From: Typhlomys cinereus
Lineage: Eukaryota > Chordata > Mammalia > Rodentia > Platacanthomyidae
Reading direction: 5' to 3'
DNA length: 64,000 bases
Assembly: GCA_023101885.1 (NCBI GenBank)
Contig: JALPQD010000016.1
Location: 11,347,634 to 11,411,633, forward strand
Made by a program: the position numbers and the translations under genes. The notes beneath the pieces were generated by a model. It was not told the origin of the DNA. It was given only the letters and a program-made list of their open reading frames with translations, and searched no databases. Positions 48,270 to 60,379 of the stretch are shown one piece after another (the first letter of the stretch is position 1; every line of letters starts with the position of its first letter).

Positions 48270-48491
48270 ACCACGGACGAATTTGGGAACCACCATGGAC
48301 CACCTCCACCTCCTCGTTTACTCTGCCCTGGGATTCACAAGCTCCGCCCTACCAGGACCAGAAACGCAGGCCACCCCGCTTCTGCCTGGTGTCTATACTT
48401 GGGGTCTAGGATCCGAACTCAGGACCTTCTGTCTGCAAGGCAGAGGCTTAACCCCTGAGCCACCTCTCCAGTCCCTGGGGATATATATTTT
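48124..48491 (-). mobile_element. Second young B2-like SINE, minus strand, with target-site duplication
   Basis: The same subfamily as the copy about 120 bp to the left, in the same orientation. A 14-bp direct repeat GGGATATATATTTT flanks it at 48124-48137 and 48478-48491. The tail contains TTATTATTTATTCAATTG, then a roughly 24-bp duplicated unit (GTGCATGTATGTATGTGGGC) and a (TG)n at 48221-48266. The body is GC-rich, and its head is CACCTCTCCAGTCCC on the plus strand. Confidence 0.92.
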
Positions 48492-48699
48492 AAGAGATTG
48501 GAAATCTCTTAAAATTTAATTTATTCCTTAAAGAATTCTATATATCCCTTTTAATATTTTCCCAGTCAAAGAAATTATCAAAACTCTGTTTTTAAATTTC
48601 ACCTATGTCACAAAAATTTGAAAAGTTATTGATATATGAGACACCTGGTTAAGTTCAGAGACTTTTGTTCCTGATCATTTACAACTGAGGGAGTATGAT

Positions 48700-49490
48700 C
48701 TCACCAGAAGGGGAGGGCATATAGTCTGGCAGATAAAAAGTAACCATTTTGCAAATGGGCGATTGATCCCTCCCTCACTGTGGTTTCCTACTTTTATTAC
48801 ATCTCCCTTTGAATGTGCTCTTATAACAAGACTCCAGTTTAACAGCTTTTTGTCTCTGGCCAGGGGTAACATACAATGCCCATCAGGATGGAGTGAAGGG
48901 CATTGCAGAAGCAGCAAAACTGCAAAAGAAAATCAACAAACCACAATCCAGAACTTCAGAGACTCTATATCAACCACTTAGAACTACTCTCTCCCCATCC
49001 TGAAGCTCAGGGAAATTTGCAGAAGAGGGGGCGGTAAGATTGTAAGAGCAAAAGGATGGGAGGAGCAATGATTTGCAAGATACTCCACACAAGTTAGGGC
49101 CCAAGCAAGCATAACTGGACTTTGCATGCCCTGTGCAATATCCAACACATTATTGACCTCACAAAGTCTAGCATCTGCTAAAGGCACCAAGATCCTTGGA
49201 GACAAAGGATTGAAAGCCACAGTAGTGTTCCAATGCTTAAGGGGAACACAGGAAAGAGTTCAGGGAAATGCCACTGGGTCCTTGTACGTCATCGGAGAGG
49301 AGGGCCCAGAGGACAGTCTGGCATCCACATTAAAGAACTCTCTGGGGATTCGAGGGGAGGCACTGGGGGATAGGGAGGGAGGGGTAAGGGGAGGGGGATC
49401 AGGGGGTTCGGGGGGAGGAGAAGGGAGGGAGGGAAGTGGTGTACCTATTAAGTTTGTATGAGCAGAAATAATAATAATAAATTTTTTTAA
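48700..49490 (+). mobile_element. Rodent LINE-1 3'-UTR, plus strand (5'-truncated copy)
   Basis: Contains AACTTCAGAGACTC, CACTTAGAACTACTCTC, CTGAAGCTCAGGGAAATTTGCAGAAGAGGGGGCGGTAAGATTGTAAGAGC, which I recognise as the rodent L1 3'-UTR. It is followed by a G-rich polypurine tract (about 49350-49440: GGGGAGGC, GGGAGGGAGGGG, GGGGAGGGGG, GGGGGGAGG) and the end GTACCTATTAAGTTTGTATGAGCAGAAATAATAATAATAAA. The G-rich tract before the tail is a hallmark of mammalian L1 3'-UTRs. The exact 5' break was not located. The 111-codon frame at 49126-49461 is inside the UTR and is not a gene. Confidence 0.85.
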
Positions 49491-50888
49491 AAAGTGATAT
49501 TAATGAAACTATTCAATATGTGTGTTAATAACATCAGACCTAAGAAAGACTCTTTATGTCTGATATTAGTATCATGTGCCACTTAAACTTGTCTTATATG
49601 GTTTTATTGACAAATTTCATCGTTGTTAGTAAGCAGATATCAGTTTTGATGAATTTCAGTGTTGTTCATTTGTTTGCCAGCTCATTATTGCAAATCATTT
49701 ATTTATTTCTACCTTCTAACTATTCATTAAAATTGTAATTCTGTTTGCGTAAATGTTTTTTGAAATGGAATCTTGATAACTGATTTTCGCCATTTCTCCT
49801 ACTATAAAACAAACACTTAAATCTCATTTCCCATTAAGAAGTGTGCTAACACCACCTAGCATAGTTTTGCCTAATCATTATTCGAATGTAATAATTTTCT
49901 TTGTATTTTCTTTTGAAGAGATATTTAGAAGTTCATATCTTAATTTTCAATTCTTAATAATATCCAATCTTGTCATTCAATTTTCTAATTCAAATTCTGT
50001 ATGCTACAAAAGCATACTTTACTCATGTTAAGACTTGATTTATGAACAGTTTTAAGGGCATTTTGAGCAAACATTTCCAATGTATTTGATATGTGTGATC
50101 TTTTCATAGTGTCAGTGCTATATTTTATATATGATGCTTAAATGATAACATTATTTCAGTTATTAGAATGTTCCTTTTGGCATTGTTTCAACTCCGTTCT
50201 TAGAGTTACTTGCTAAAATACATCAATAATTTGATTTGTTTGTAGGTAGGTCTCTTTGATACTGACAAATGTTTTTTACTTTATGCTTGGAAAACATTAC
50301 TATTGAAGCAAAAAGTGTTGCATCTTGCAGAGTTTAATTCTGTAGCATGGCAAACTCTTTCCTTATTGTTAATCATATTTTTTTTTACTTTAACTCTACA
50401 TTCTTTTGATTTAGATTGAATGGCATTTCCTAATCCTTATAATTTTTGTGTATCCATATATATTAAGTATCATAAGACAAGAAATAAATGGAACAAAGCT
50501 CAGGAAGCTCCTGGATGTTACAAGATTCACAGAGATCCTCTCCAGGGTTTCATAAAGTGTGTATCATTTGCTATGTTGAAACGACCCTGAGATCAGTGTT
50601 CATGGAATCACCCATGGAATGATGTCCTTTTTACTACTGATGCTGCTTCTCTGACATGCATATTCATTTAAGTAACCCCTCATTCCTCCCTCTGTAAATA
50701 AACTCTCTCATTCACTAAGCTAGACATGGAGAGAATAATTTCTTTAGTTTTGGCTACCCAGTTTCAGAGAAAAATAGAAAGGAGGTATAGTGTGTCTTTT
50801 TATTTTAAGGCCTACCTGTGAAAAGTCACAATATAAACATTCTTTCAATTTTTCTGTTTTTTGATTAATTTTTTATTTTAGTTCTTTC

Positions 50889-50929
<41 letters not shown>

Positions 50930-53655
50930 CACACACATACTTATTATGGTACATTGTGTAGCAGTACTTCAAACATTTTGCAAGAATATGTGCAACACAT
51001 TAATTGTTTATGATAATTTGTTACACCCTTTCTTGTCTTTGTTATTATGTATTTTAATTCTACATCTAATTTACATATAATGCAACCATTATGAAGGGAA
51101 TAAACAGTGCTAAATTTGGAACTCATTTCAATTTGTTTTCCTTCTCTGCATTTCTTGATTCCTTAAGTACTAGCAGCCAGCAAATACTGCCTTTCTCCTC
51201 TATCTTTATGGGAGATCACAGTGGGAAAGCTTATCAGATGTAAACTATCATCGTCGACATAAGGGATGCATTTAAAGATTTGACTTTCCTCTTCACCTTA
51301 GAGTATAATAAGCTCATTATTTTCCTTTGAAAATGAAACTAAAAATCACCCTATCCCCATGGAACAATGGGAAAAAGATTATTGTAAATTAATTCTAATC
51401 CTTAATGAGTCATAGGACCACCTTGGACCATGCCTGACGGTATTTGGGATATTCTTCAAGACTTTGGTGATTTTTAGTTAATGCTCTAAGTAAACAATTG
51501 CATTTTTCTCTTAAGAATGCCTTTCCTTAATCTCTTCTTTGGCTATAGAGAATTCTTCATGAGTACACCAGTGGACCAAGTTATATGTACCATATTGAAT
51601 TAAACAAATAAATGCATTATTCAAGATAGATGATTAACAGAGATGGTTGAGATAATTGCAGTGTCATCCACTATCTCAGTGACAAATGCATGACAGTAAA
51701 ATGGATACTGATGATTTAATCCCAGAAGTTAATATCAAAGGGACTGAATATATGTGAAGGCAAACAGTGATCCATACACAGTTATATTTTTACATCACTT
51801 CTTCCTCCAACCCATCTGTTTATTTATATTAGAAAGGAGCTAAAATAGAACACTGTATATCCTTGTCATAAAACTTAAAATCTCATATTGAGTAAAATAT
51901 GGTGTCCTGTAGCAAAACAGGAAAGATATTTTTAATGTATATGCAAAGGAAATACAAAAGATGTAGATGACAGTATGCCTTTGAGAATGACCATAAACCT
52001 TTATTTTATATTTATTTTTAATCTTATCACAAACTTTGAGGTAGCTGCACAAAAGTTCCCATATATATCTTACTGAATAGGAATTGCTGAACTAACTTTG
52101 GACCCAGAAAACGTGTCATGCAAATTTGTTGCAAAGAGCAGCAGAGATACTGGCAGGCACACAAAGCATCTCTCATTTAAATGTGTTCTGAGAACATAGG
52201 ACACCATCAGAGTCTTCAACATTATTAACAATACTACCGTATAATAGTGGAAATGAAAAAAATGCTAGAGCTTTATAATTTCCCTGGATTTATGGAAGAT
52301 GAGGAAATCTCCATATGCTACCAAAAATACTAAAATTTCTCAAATATCAGCTCAAAGACAAAAATGACAAAAACATGTTATTTTTCCCAAACACACCAGT
52401 AAAATATGGAAAAGAAAAAAAGAAAACCTGTAGGAGTGTACAAATGTACAAAAGTTACATTATTATTGGTAAATTGAACTTTGTGGTGGACTCTTTCTTG
52501 ACATAACTTGGTATGGAGGTAGCAAAGCTGTGAACAAGATCACTGGATTAAAAATAAGGCTAATGAATCCCCATGAGTTTGGTACATTTTTTTTAGAATA
52601 CTCATCTTGCTCATTATCAGGGTCCTAGAGCCAGTCAATGTAGATGAACCACTTTGATTGACTCTTCCATCTGCCTTACCAGGTGGTAGAGAAAGAGTGC
52701 GCTTGTAGCCAAAGCTTTATGCATTCTTCCTGTCTGCTTTACTTACAGCAAACTGATCATAAAATTCCACTTGCAAGCTTAAACTCTGCAGCATAAATTG
52801 CAAATGTCTGGCAAATCAGGATGCCAACATTACTTGCGTTTGGTACAATGTATATTCATGGACCTCTTTTTCTTACATAGCATGCTTTCTTTTCATAAGG
52901 ATAAAAATAAAAAAATTCTATGGAGAAGGCAACATGGTTTTTCTTTCACAGATCTAATAAAATTTATAAAACATCTTTCTAAATTCTGTTTACTCCATGT
53001 CCATTGACTTCATTGCTATATGATCTAATACTAGAGATAACAAATAGGAGCACAAACAGCCGAACTTTTCTGATATGTGAAACTATAGTCATACTGAAGG
53101 TGGAGCTAATATAGCTGTTTGGATGAAAATATTAATAAAAATGAAATTGAGTAAAATGAAAAAGAAATGTTGCAAGCACTTAGGTTTTCTAAGTAAGCAC
53201 CATTTCCCCAGATTTTTTCGAAAGTTGCATACAGGATATAAGAGATAATCTTACTTGTTTTGTCTATTACTTTTTTCTCATAGCAATTGACTCTCCAATC
53301 TCTACTTCATTCTAATAACTTAGACCCGAGCTTTCATTCCCACTATGGGTATAACATAAACTCAAGTTCTCTTTCTTCTGGATGTTGGTAAAGTTTACAA
53401 ATCTGCTGGCAATTGATGATGACTGCAGAGCAGTGGCTTCTATGGCCAAAACATTGTACTTAAATATTTATACCAACTGATGTTTAGAGAAGGCCCTAGG
53501 CTATTGATGAGGAAAACACTATTCTTTACCAGACTTGTTCTCACAGAGGGAATAAATGGTTAGTGAATAATATTATCCCAGAGCTTAAAAGTTGTCTCAA
53601 ATTAATTTTATTTATAATAATTTTTCTTATGAATATCATGTCAGTCAAATTTTGA
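49491..53655. other. Intronic DNA, nothing recognised except (TA)n
   Basis: AT-rich DNA with a (TA)n at 50894-50925 running into a CATACACACACATAC tail. No transposon or exon identified elsewhere in these 4 kb. Confidence 0.55.
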
Positions 53656-53659
53656 GTCA

Positions 53660-53806
53660 TTAGAGATGGGGGGAGGGGGCACTGGGAGAAAGGGAAGGAG
53701 GGGGGAAAAGAAGGGGCAAATGGGGAAGGAAACAGGAAGGTCCAGAGAGAGGGGTGGAGGGAGGGAGGAGACAGGGGTTCCTATTACGTTTGTATGAGCA
53801 GAAAAA

Positions 53807-53841
<35 letters not shown>

Positions 53842-53850
53842 AAAGAAAAA
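53660..53850 (+). mobile_element. L1 3' end, plus strand, severely 5'-truncated
   Basis: Begins in the G-rich polypurine tract (GGGGGGAGGGGGCACTGGGAG, GGAGGGGGGAAAAG, GGGTGGAGGGAGGGAGGAG) and ends GGTTCCTATTACGTTTGTATGAGCAGAAAAATAAATAAATA with a (TAAA)n tail at 53804-53843. TGAGTCA occurs on both sides (53651-53657 and 53855-53861), a possible short target-site duplication. Confidence 0.85.
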
Positions 53851-54179
53851 AAATATGAGTCAATATATCTGACCTGGAACTCAGAAAATTTTGTGTAGGA
53901 AAAAAAGATCACAGGGTTTCAAGCAGATTCCATATAAGAATCACAATGGGAAAAAAATCCCATCTCCCCATTCTCTTGATCTTTCTCATTTGTACCCTGA
54001 GTCTTGTGAATGTTTGGAAGGTAGCGCTATTATTCATATTGTCAATACAATTATCAATGAACTTTGATTGTAAACACCAGATTCTGTCCTTGCATACTTT
54101 CTGGCAATAAATATAGAATTAATTTTACTGGTGAAAAAAGAGTTTGCCCATTTTTAGTGTGATAGTCACATTTTTATTT

Positions 54180-54620
54180 TTTTTACTTTTTGCCTAGTTA
54201 TACAAGCTCAATAGGTATTCTTCTCCCTCCCTTCTTTCTTCCCTCCTGTTGTCCTTGATTGTACTATCCCCCTTCCCAATCTCCCCCCTTACTATCATTC
54301 CTTTTCCTTCCCTGATCCTTTTTTAGTGCTTCCTGCTTTCTCCCTCCTTATGTGGGCACTGAATTTCCCTCTGAGTCCTCTACACTAGTTGAGTGTTCAG
54401 AACTCAGTGACATAACTTGGAGCCCCTTCTTGGGCTGTCTACTAGCATGGGAACTCTATTATGATTGTTTAACTCCTTGCGTCTAAGGATCCTACTGCCT
54501 GAAGCTTTCTTCCCTGTGATCTGTGCTAGATTTAGGAGGTTGTTGACATGTCAGCCATTGTGCAGGTCAGGCAAGGTCCAGTCACACTGTGGCTATATAA
54601 TGGCTGCTGCATATTGACAT
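54180..54620 (-). mobile_element. L1 3'-UTR, minus strand
   Basis: On the minus strand this aligns block by block with the copy at 60.8-61.2 kb: CTGACCTGCACAATGGCTGACATGTCAAC, TCTAGCACAGATCACAGG, GGCAGTAGGATCCTTAGACGCAAGGA, CATAATAGAGTT, AGCCCAAGAAGGGGCTC, GGACTCAGAGGGAAATTCAGTGCCCACA, then a purine-rich tract and the end GAATACCTATTGAGCTTGTATAACTAGGC with an A-rich tail (T-rich on plus at 54172-54190). Confidence 0.85.
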
Positions 54621-55310
54621 TTTTAACTCTGTAGTAGAATACCTGTGAGAAACCCTCTTGAAAAGGAATTGATTTTGAGCCACAGTTTCAGAATTAAAAT
54701 TCAATGATCTTTGGGCTGCATTGCTTGTTGTTCTATAGTGGGACAGGTCATCATGTCATGGACCATTTGGTAGAAGAAAATAATTGATTCATCTCATGTC
54801 AGAGACAAAATAAAGAGAGAAAGAGGGATTTGTGAAAAGGTATCTACTTCTCTGGCATATTCTTTGTAAACTATTTCCAGTATTATTCTGTACATATGGT
54901 TCCCACTGACTTCTAAATGATGCTGAGAAATCTTAAATTCATCTGTAAATGAATCTGTTATGTTGACTTAGGATGTCCATATGATTGAATCCATTTCTAA
55001 AACATTTACTTTTTTTAGGTTTTTGTTCTAGTTTACCATAACAGGGATGTGTACCATTCTGACAAGTGGGTCTTGAGTTTAGTAAAAAAGCTGTTGGTTT
55101 TCTCCTTGATATTCATACCACTATTACATTGGTGGCCACCTGTTGCTGTGGTGATTTATATTGTAAATTACAGGTTCATACCATTGATGAGGCTTGTGCA
55201 TATTTCTCTCCTCCAGCAGCTTCTACAGTATTCCTTAGTACTATGTATCCAGCAAGAAGAATGTCCTCCGACCAGTTATAGTTGATATCAAACTTTTTGA
55301 ACTTTGAAAG
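54621..55310 (-). repeat. Possible upstream continuation of the minus-strand L1, or a second repeat
   Basis: On the minus strand the right half reads CTGGAGGAGAGAAATATGCACAAGCCTCATCAATGGTATGAACCTGTAATTTACAATATAAATCACCACAGCAACAGG. This resembles a repeated block I remember from rodent genomes, but I cannot name it. The overlapping 71- and 78-codon frames at 55049-55285 are therefore not taken as genes. Confidence 0.35.
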
Positions 55311-56029
55311 AAAAGTTTTGAACACTGTTCAGGACCAAGCCTTCAACTTATGAGTTTGAGTATGTGTCTGTGGGGGGTGGTGGTTAGGGGGACTCATATC
55401 CAAGTAATAACAACTGGTTATCATGCACACAATAAAAAACACCTCCTGGATATGAATGTGCATTCTTTTCTGTTCATTACATTTAGCATACATAAGAGTG
55501 CATGATACCTGTGCAATAAAAAGCCAAAATGATCCCTTGTTCAGGAGTGAATGAAAGTCATGAATAAAGTCACATATTACAGCACTAGAAAACCACAGGG
55601 TGGCAAAAGATGTGGGATTTGTTTCCTGTTGTGTTGCATTTCATTCTGAACTTCTAAGTTTCTTCTGTATTGATCCAAATTCCTCCAAGATCCTGTCTCC
55701 TTAGTGAATGACTCTGTCAACAGGCTTTTCTCCTCAGCCATTATTCAAGGAATCCTAAACTGGTCTATGTGTATAATTTCCTTAAGGATTTCACTTTTGA
55801 TTTGGCAGGGAAAGGGAAGATCTGAGGTACATATTGGTGAACTTCAGGGAAGGGTTTTCTATCACAACTTCTATAGTATGAAAGCAGTCACCCTCCACAG
55901 TATTAAATTACTGATGTTACCAGGTTGTGATTTCTGTCTTGGGAGCAACCAGGCTCCCAAGTGTACACAATGTGACATGTACCCACATTGTAGGAAATAG
56001 GTCATACTATAATGCATTGAATGGTATTT

Positions 56030-56115
56030 CTTTTTTTTAATTTTTTTTATTTCCACTCATACAAACTTAACAGGTATACCCCCCCCCCACTTTCCCTCTT
56101 TTCTCTCATGCTCCT
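56030..56115 (-). mobile_element. L1 3' end, minus strand, minimal fragment
   Basis: The plus strand reads T-rich tail, CACTCATACAAACTTAACAGGTATACC, a run of C, then CCACTTTCCCTCTTTTCTCTC. The reverse is GGTATACCTGTTAAGTTTGTATGAGTG plus A-rich tail, the same end motif as the other L1 copies. Confidence 0.8.
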
Positions 56116-59100
56116 GTCTGCTATGAAATGAGCTGCTTCTTTGTACCATATGTTCTCCACTAGTATCCTCTGTCTTACCAGGCATATGTTGAGAAGAAAC
56201 ATGTCCAAAAGAACATTGACTGAAAACTCTTTCGTGAGTATATTTCTTTGATAGTGTGAAGATCCTGAACTTGATATAAGTTTAAATATCTTTCCTTATC
56301 ACTCAATAAAAACAAATATTGTTTTTTATCATGACTCATGTTGCAGCTACCATATTTGTATAGGAAATTCATATTTAAGCATTAACGTTAAAAAATAAAT
56401 CAGGAATAGCTTAGATTTTCTCCTTATGTAGCTGCCACACTATAAATTACAGATCATGCATTCATAGCAACATAACTTATTACTTTTCCTATAAGTAGGC
56501 TGGTACTAGTTTATTATATATATTTCCAAGACTTTCTTTAGATAGCTTTTTTTGTCATCTATGATTGGTAAAGATATTGACCCCACATTTCTCTACCAGA
56601 AATACAACCCAAAATAGAAATGCAACCATCAAGTTCATTGCATTACTTCTCTTCCTCATATTTATATTAATCCCTAGTTAACTGCATGACAGCAACTCAA
56701 AATTTTGTAATTTCAAATATTGCCTACAGGAGTGATTTTTTCATAATTTTATGAAAATAAAAGTAGATCCCACAGCTTTTAATTTCTTGCACATAAACCT
56801 TCATTATAATTTCTTCTCAGGAATTCACTGGAATTTGTTCAACACTAAAAAGAATTAATCGCCTAATATATTAAAGCAATTAAATCATTTCATTGTCTGC
56901 ATAACAATGAGCATAGTTTCAGGATAACAGAAAATTAAGGCAAAAGAAGAGAATGAAAGAAGAAACTAATAAAAATGCTTAGCTCATGATTATATATATA
57001 TGTTCAAATAACAGGCCCTGAAGTAACGAGTAAGGTCCTCTTTTTGCAGAAGTTAAAAATACTGATGAAATACTGGGGTTGAAAGTCATATGTACTCAAT
57101 TCCAAAGCATATGAAAGTCTCTGTGCTATACACTGTGAAACACTGTGGACACTGTAAAAGTTGTGCTGCAAAGTCATAAAATAGCAAAAAGTGGCTTCCT
57201 TTAAAATTGTCTGGAAAGAAGGGAACATAATCTCACACAACCACTTTTCTATTTTTTTCTGCTAAAAAGGTAGTTTTTAGATGAGATTGGAAATGTTCAG
57301 CATGTTATGTCTGTAAACAGAAATAGAGGTTTTAAAAAATTAAGTACAAGAAGCATTAAAGTACTAAAAATACTTGCACTAAGGGAAAGAAGACACAATC
57401 TATCTCTAAAAGAGAAGTCTGTTCTGTCACATTTTGAGCCATGATGATTTTCTAAAAAGTTCAGATGTAAAGAATTCATTAGTCAATTGAACAAGAAGGG
57501 TAAAGGGTAAGCTCACAGGAGAGCCACCCAGAAAATGTGTACGTACCAAAAATTCTGGACTATATAAGGCAAGGTGAGCAGAAGATAGCAATTTGGATTA
57601 ACTGTATTATATAAAATGGGAAATATGTTTCCCTTTTACCTTATATCCCACTTTAAAAATTAAAATAGAGTAATGTTTCATTGAGTTGCAGTGAAATTTG
57701 TACTTCATATCCTAAAAGATGTCTGTGTCATACATTTTAGTTAGATATAAGCACCATAGTTACAAATAAGCACCAATACTGATTAAGCCAACTGGTCACT
57801 GTTTAAGTCAATTTATCATATTAATAATCTTTTCCTGGTTCAGCCTTTCTCTATTTATCGACTCAATCCATGCCATACTTTTTGAAAGCATATTGATCTT
57901 AGATGCTTCTGAGTAATGAGAGATATGAGTTCACTGCTTAAAAACTTCTGTTGGGGAAAATTTCATGAAACATAAGATGAACCATAAGTAAATTCCATGG
58001 GATGTTAGGTTTACATACTAGCAACACAAGGGAAGTAGGGTCCTTAAGCTTTCTCACTGGTGGATATCAAGATGTAAGACATAGCAAGGTTCTAGGAAAG
58101 GGATATAAACTCCAGACAAAGAAGGATTGTTCCAGAGACCCTATAAGAGTGACATGACTAATGACTAAGAACAGTCACTCACTGATTCTGAGTAATTAGC
58201 AAACACAATTTTTTTAAGTGTAGTAATAGATTTGTTCAAGAGACTGACAGACTATAAAAGAATTAAACATTCTTTTCTTGATTACTGAATCAAGATAATG
58301 TAAGACAGAATTATTCTAGGTATTAACAGAGAATTAGGTTCAGACTATTGACTTTAAAGGATATATTCGACTTCAGTGTTCTGGTGCAATACTTATTTCC
58401 TTCAGTAACCTCTCTTGCTATATAATTCACCTCTCAATATTTTTAAGAATTCCTTAATATTTTATTTTCTCACATCTTGACAATCTATTTTTTCTCTTGC
58501 TAACAATAGTTTTCTCACTACAAATGGATGAGACCCTGTAATGATAGGTAAAAACTAGAAATTAAAATTATTTGATTATTTAAAAATGGTTTTTATCAAG
58601 GAGATTATAAAATAGTGTAATACATGGCCTATGATCTCAATGACATTAGTTTAGAAAGGGAAAAGCAAGACTATCCTAATTATGAATTAGATTAAGTCCC
58701 CTTCCCACTTCTAAAGTCCCTCAGAGTGGCAGCAACATCTTTCACTTCTAAAAGCATTTCATCTGGACCTTGAAATGAAAGTAACATTTCAGAATGCAGA
58801 CATAAGACAATAAACTTAATGACATAGGAAAGGGCAAACTAACACATCAAGAGGGAGAGCTTTACAAAACATGTCTGAGCTCAGAAAATTAAACACTGTA
58901 GACTCTAGACCCGTTTTAGTTTTGGTTGGTAACACAGTATTCTAGAATGCTCTCTTCAAGCCTAATATCAAAGTCATACACTGTTTTCATAATTGATGTT
59001 ATGTATTCTAAGGAAATAATACCTCATTGGACAATTTATATACAAAAGAGGTTTCAGAAAGAATGTGTTCACAACATTCTAAAATGATAACAAAGTCAAT

Positions 59101-59480
59101 AAAAGTTCAAATCATGTGACGTTATAAACAGTTTGTAGGCTTACTATGATCACTACGTTTTTACCTCAAATCTACCTTGTGGAGCCCAAACTGAACAAAC
59201 GTGGAAAGGTCTGCAACAGTATATGCACAGTACAAGGCACATACTTACTGGGGATGGGCACTCTAAAAATGATAAATGATAATGATATCACAGTCATAGA
59301 AACTTTCTTGTCTTCCTCATGTTCCGGCTGTCACAGTGATATTATAAAATAACTCTTCCCCATACTGTGTTCATGTACATTACATAAGGTTGCAATAGCA
59401 ATCTGCAGTCCAGTTTGATAGGAGAGCATAGACCAACACAAGGCCAAGGGAACTGGCCACATAATCTCTATGTAATGGCT
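56116..59480. other. Intronic DNA, nothing recognised
   Basis: AT-rich single-copy-looking DNA. No exon, no repeat family identified. Confidence 0.55.
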
Positions 59481-59760
59481 GAGAGAGGGACAATCCTTAT
59501 TTGCTAGACCAGCATATCTGGCCAAGTATATACAAGGATGCCAACTCTCTCAACCATCTCTCTATGCTTTATTCCAAGGTCTAATTCCACCCACCTGGAC
59601 TTTCCCCATTAGCCAGACAATCAATCTCCTGCAGTTTGCTCTGGGCTTAACCCAACCATTAATTCTACACAAATGTGGCCAGAGCTCAAAACCCTCAACA
59701 GTCAAGTTGACACCTGTGCCTAATTATGACACTCCACCCATTGTCAATTTAACACAAAAA
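59480..59760. repeat. Unnamed interspersed repeat, copy 1
   Basis: ATTCCAAGGTCTAATTCCACCCACCTGGACTTTCCCCATTAGCCAGACAATC, TGCAGTTTGCTCTG, TTCTACACAAATGTGGCCAGAGCTCAAAACCCTCAACAGTCAAGTTGACACCTGTGCCTAATTATGACAC match 61660-61835 in the same orientation. The GTCAAGTTGAC palindrome near the end recurs in many mammalian LTR or MaLR-type repeats, but the family is not determined. Confidence 0.7.
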
Positions 59761-59904
59761 CTTTTAAACTGTAACCTTCAATCCTTGCCCCCACAGATGT
59801 TAAAAGTTATCTTAAAAATATAAATACATTTCATAAAACAAATTTAAAATGTTCCCTCATCAAGGCTTCAGTTATTAAAATGTTGGAACTGAAAGTCTTT
59901 CTTT

Positions 59905-60221
59905 AAATATCTAAAATTAGGGCTGGAGAGGTGGCTCAGGGGTTAAGCCTCCGCCTTGCAGGCGGAAGGTCCCGAGTTCGGATCCCAGATCCCACGTATA
60001 GATGCCAGGCGGAAGCGGGGGCGGCCTGCGCTTCTGGTCCTGGTAGGGCGGAGCCTGTGAATCCCAGGGCAGAAGGTGGTGGAGGCGTCCATGGTGGTTC
60101 GCGAATTCGTCCGTGGTTCTACACACACACACAGACACACAGACACACAGACACACGCGCGCGCACATACACACAGTTGAATAAATAATAATAAAAAAAT
60201 TTAAAAAAATATCTAAAATTA
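59905..60221 (+). mobile_element. Youngest B2-like SINE, plus strand, with perfect 15-bp target-site duplication
   Basis: The element at 59920-60206 is flanked by AAATATCTAAAATTA at 59905-59919 and 60207-60221. It keeps a perfect tRNA-type A box (TGGCTCAGGGG, 59932-59942) and a near-perfect B box (GTTCGGATC, 59976-59984), so a polymerase III promoter may be intact. The GC-rich body ends CGTCCGTGGTTCTA, then (CA)n with GA interruptions (60121-60176), GTTGAATAAATAATAATAAAAAAA. CpG-rich codons across it are not a gene. Confidence 0.95.
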
Positions 60222-60379
60222 TTTAACTATGGAAGTCTAATGAAACAAAATAAGTTAAATATCTTAACACAGATAAAACATTATAGTAGAAGTATCTTGA
60301 CATAATAACAAAACATTTAAATTAAGGTCAGAGTTCAGCAAGTCAAATACTGCATCTTTTACTTCAATGTCCATCTTCT

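Noticed and set aside
47725..48519. Frames of up to 151 codons with proline-rich, gene-like composition
   Set aside because: They cross the two GC-rich SINEs, whose target-site duplications and tails identify them; the same peptide strings recur on the minus strand at 59.9-60.2 kb.
49126..49461. 111-codon plus frame ending in a Gly-rich stretch
   Set aside because: It is inside an L1 3'-UTR and its Gly-rich end is the translated G-rich tract; the homologous copy at 60.8 kb has no equivalent frame.
52600..52700. Possible upstream cadherin exon
   Set aside because: No open frame with cadherin residues and no AG/GT borders in the right phase on the minus strand.
59932..59984. A tRNA gene
   Set aside because: The A and B boxes belong to a tRNA-derived SINE head; no cloverleaf with a plausible acceptor stem and the element has a retroposon tail and target-site duplication.
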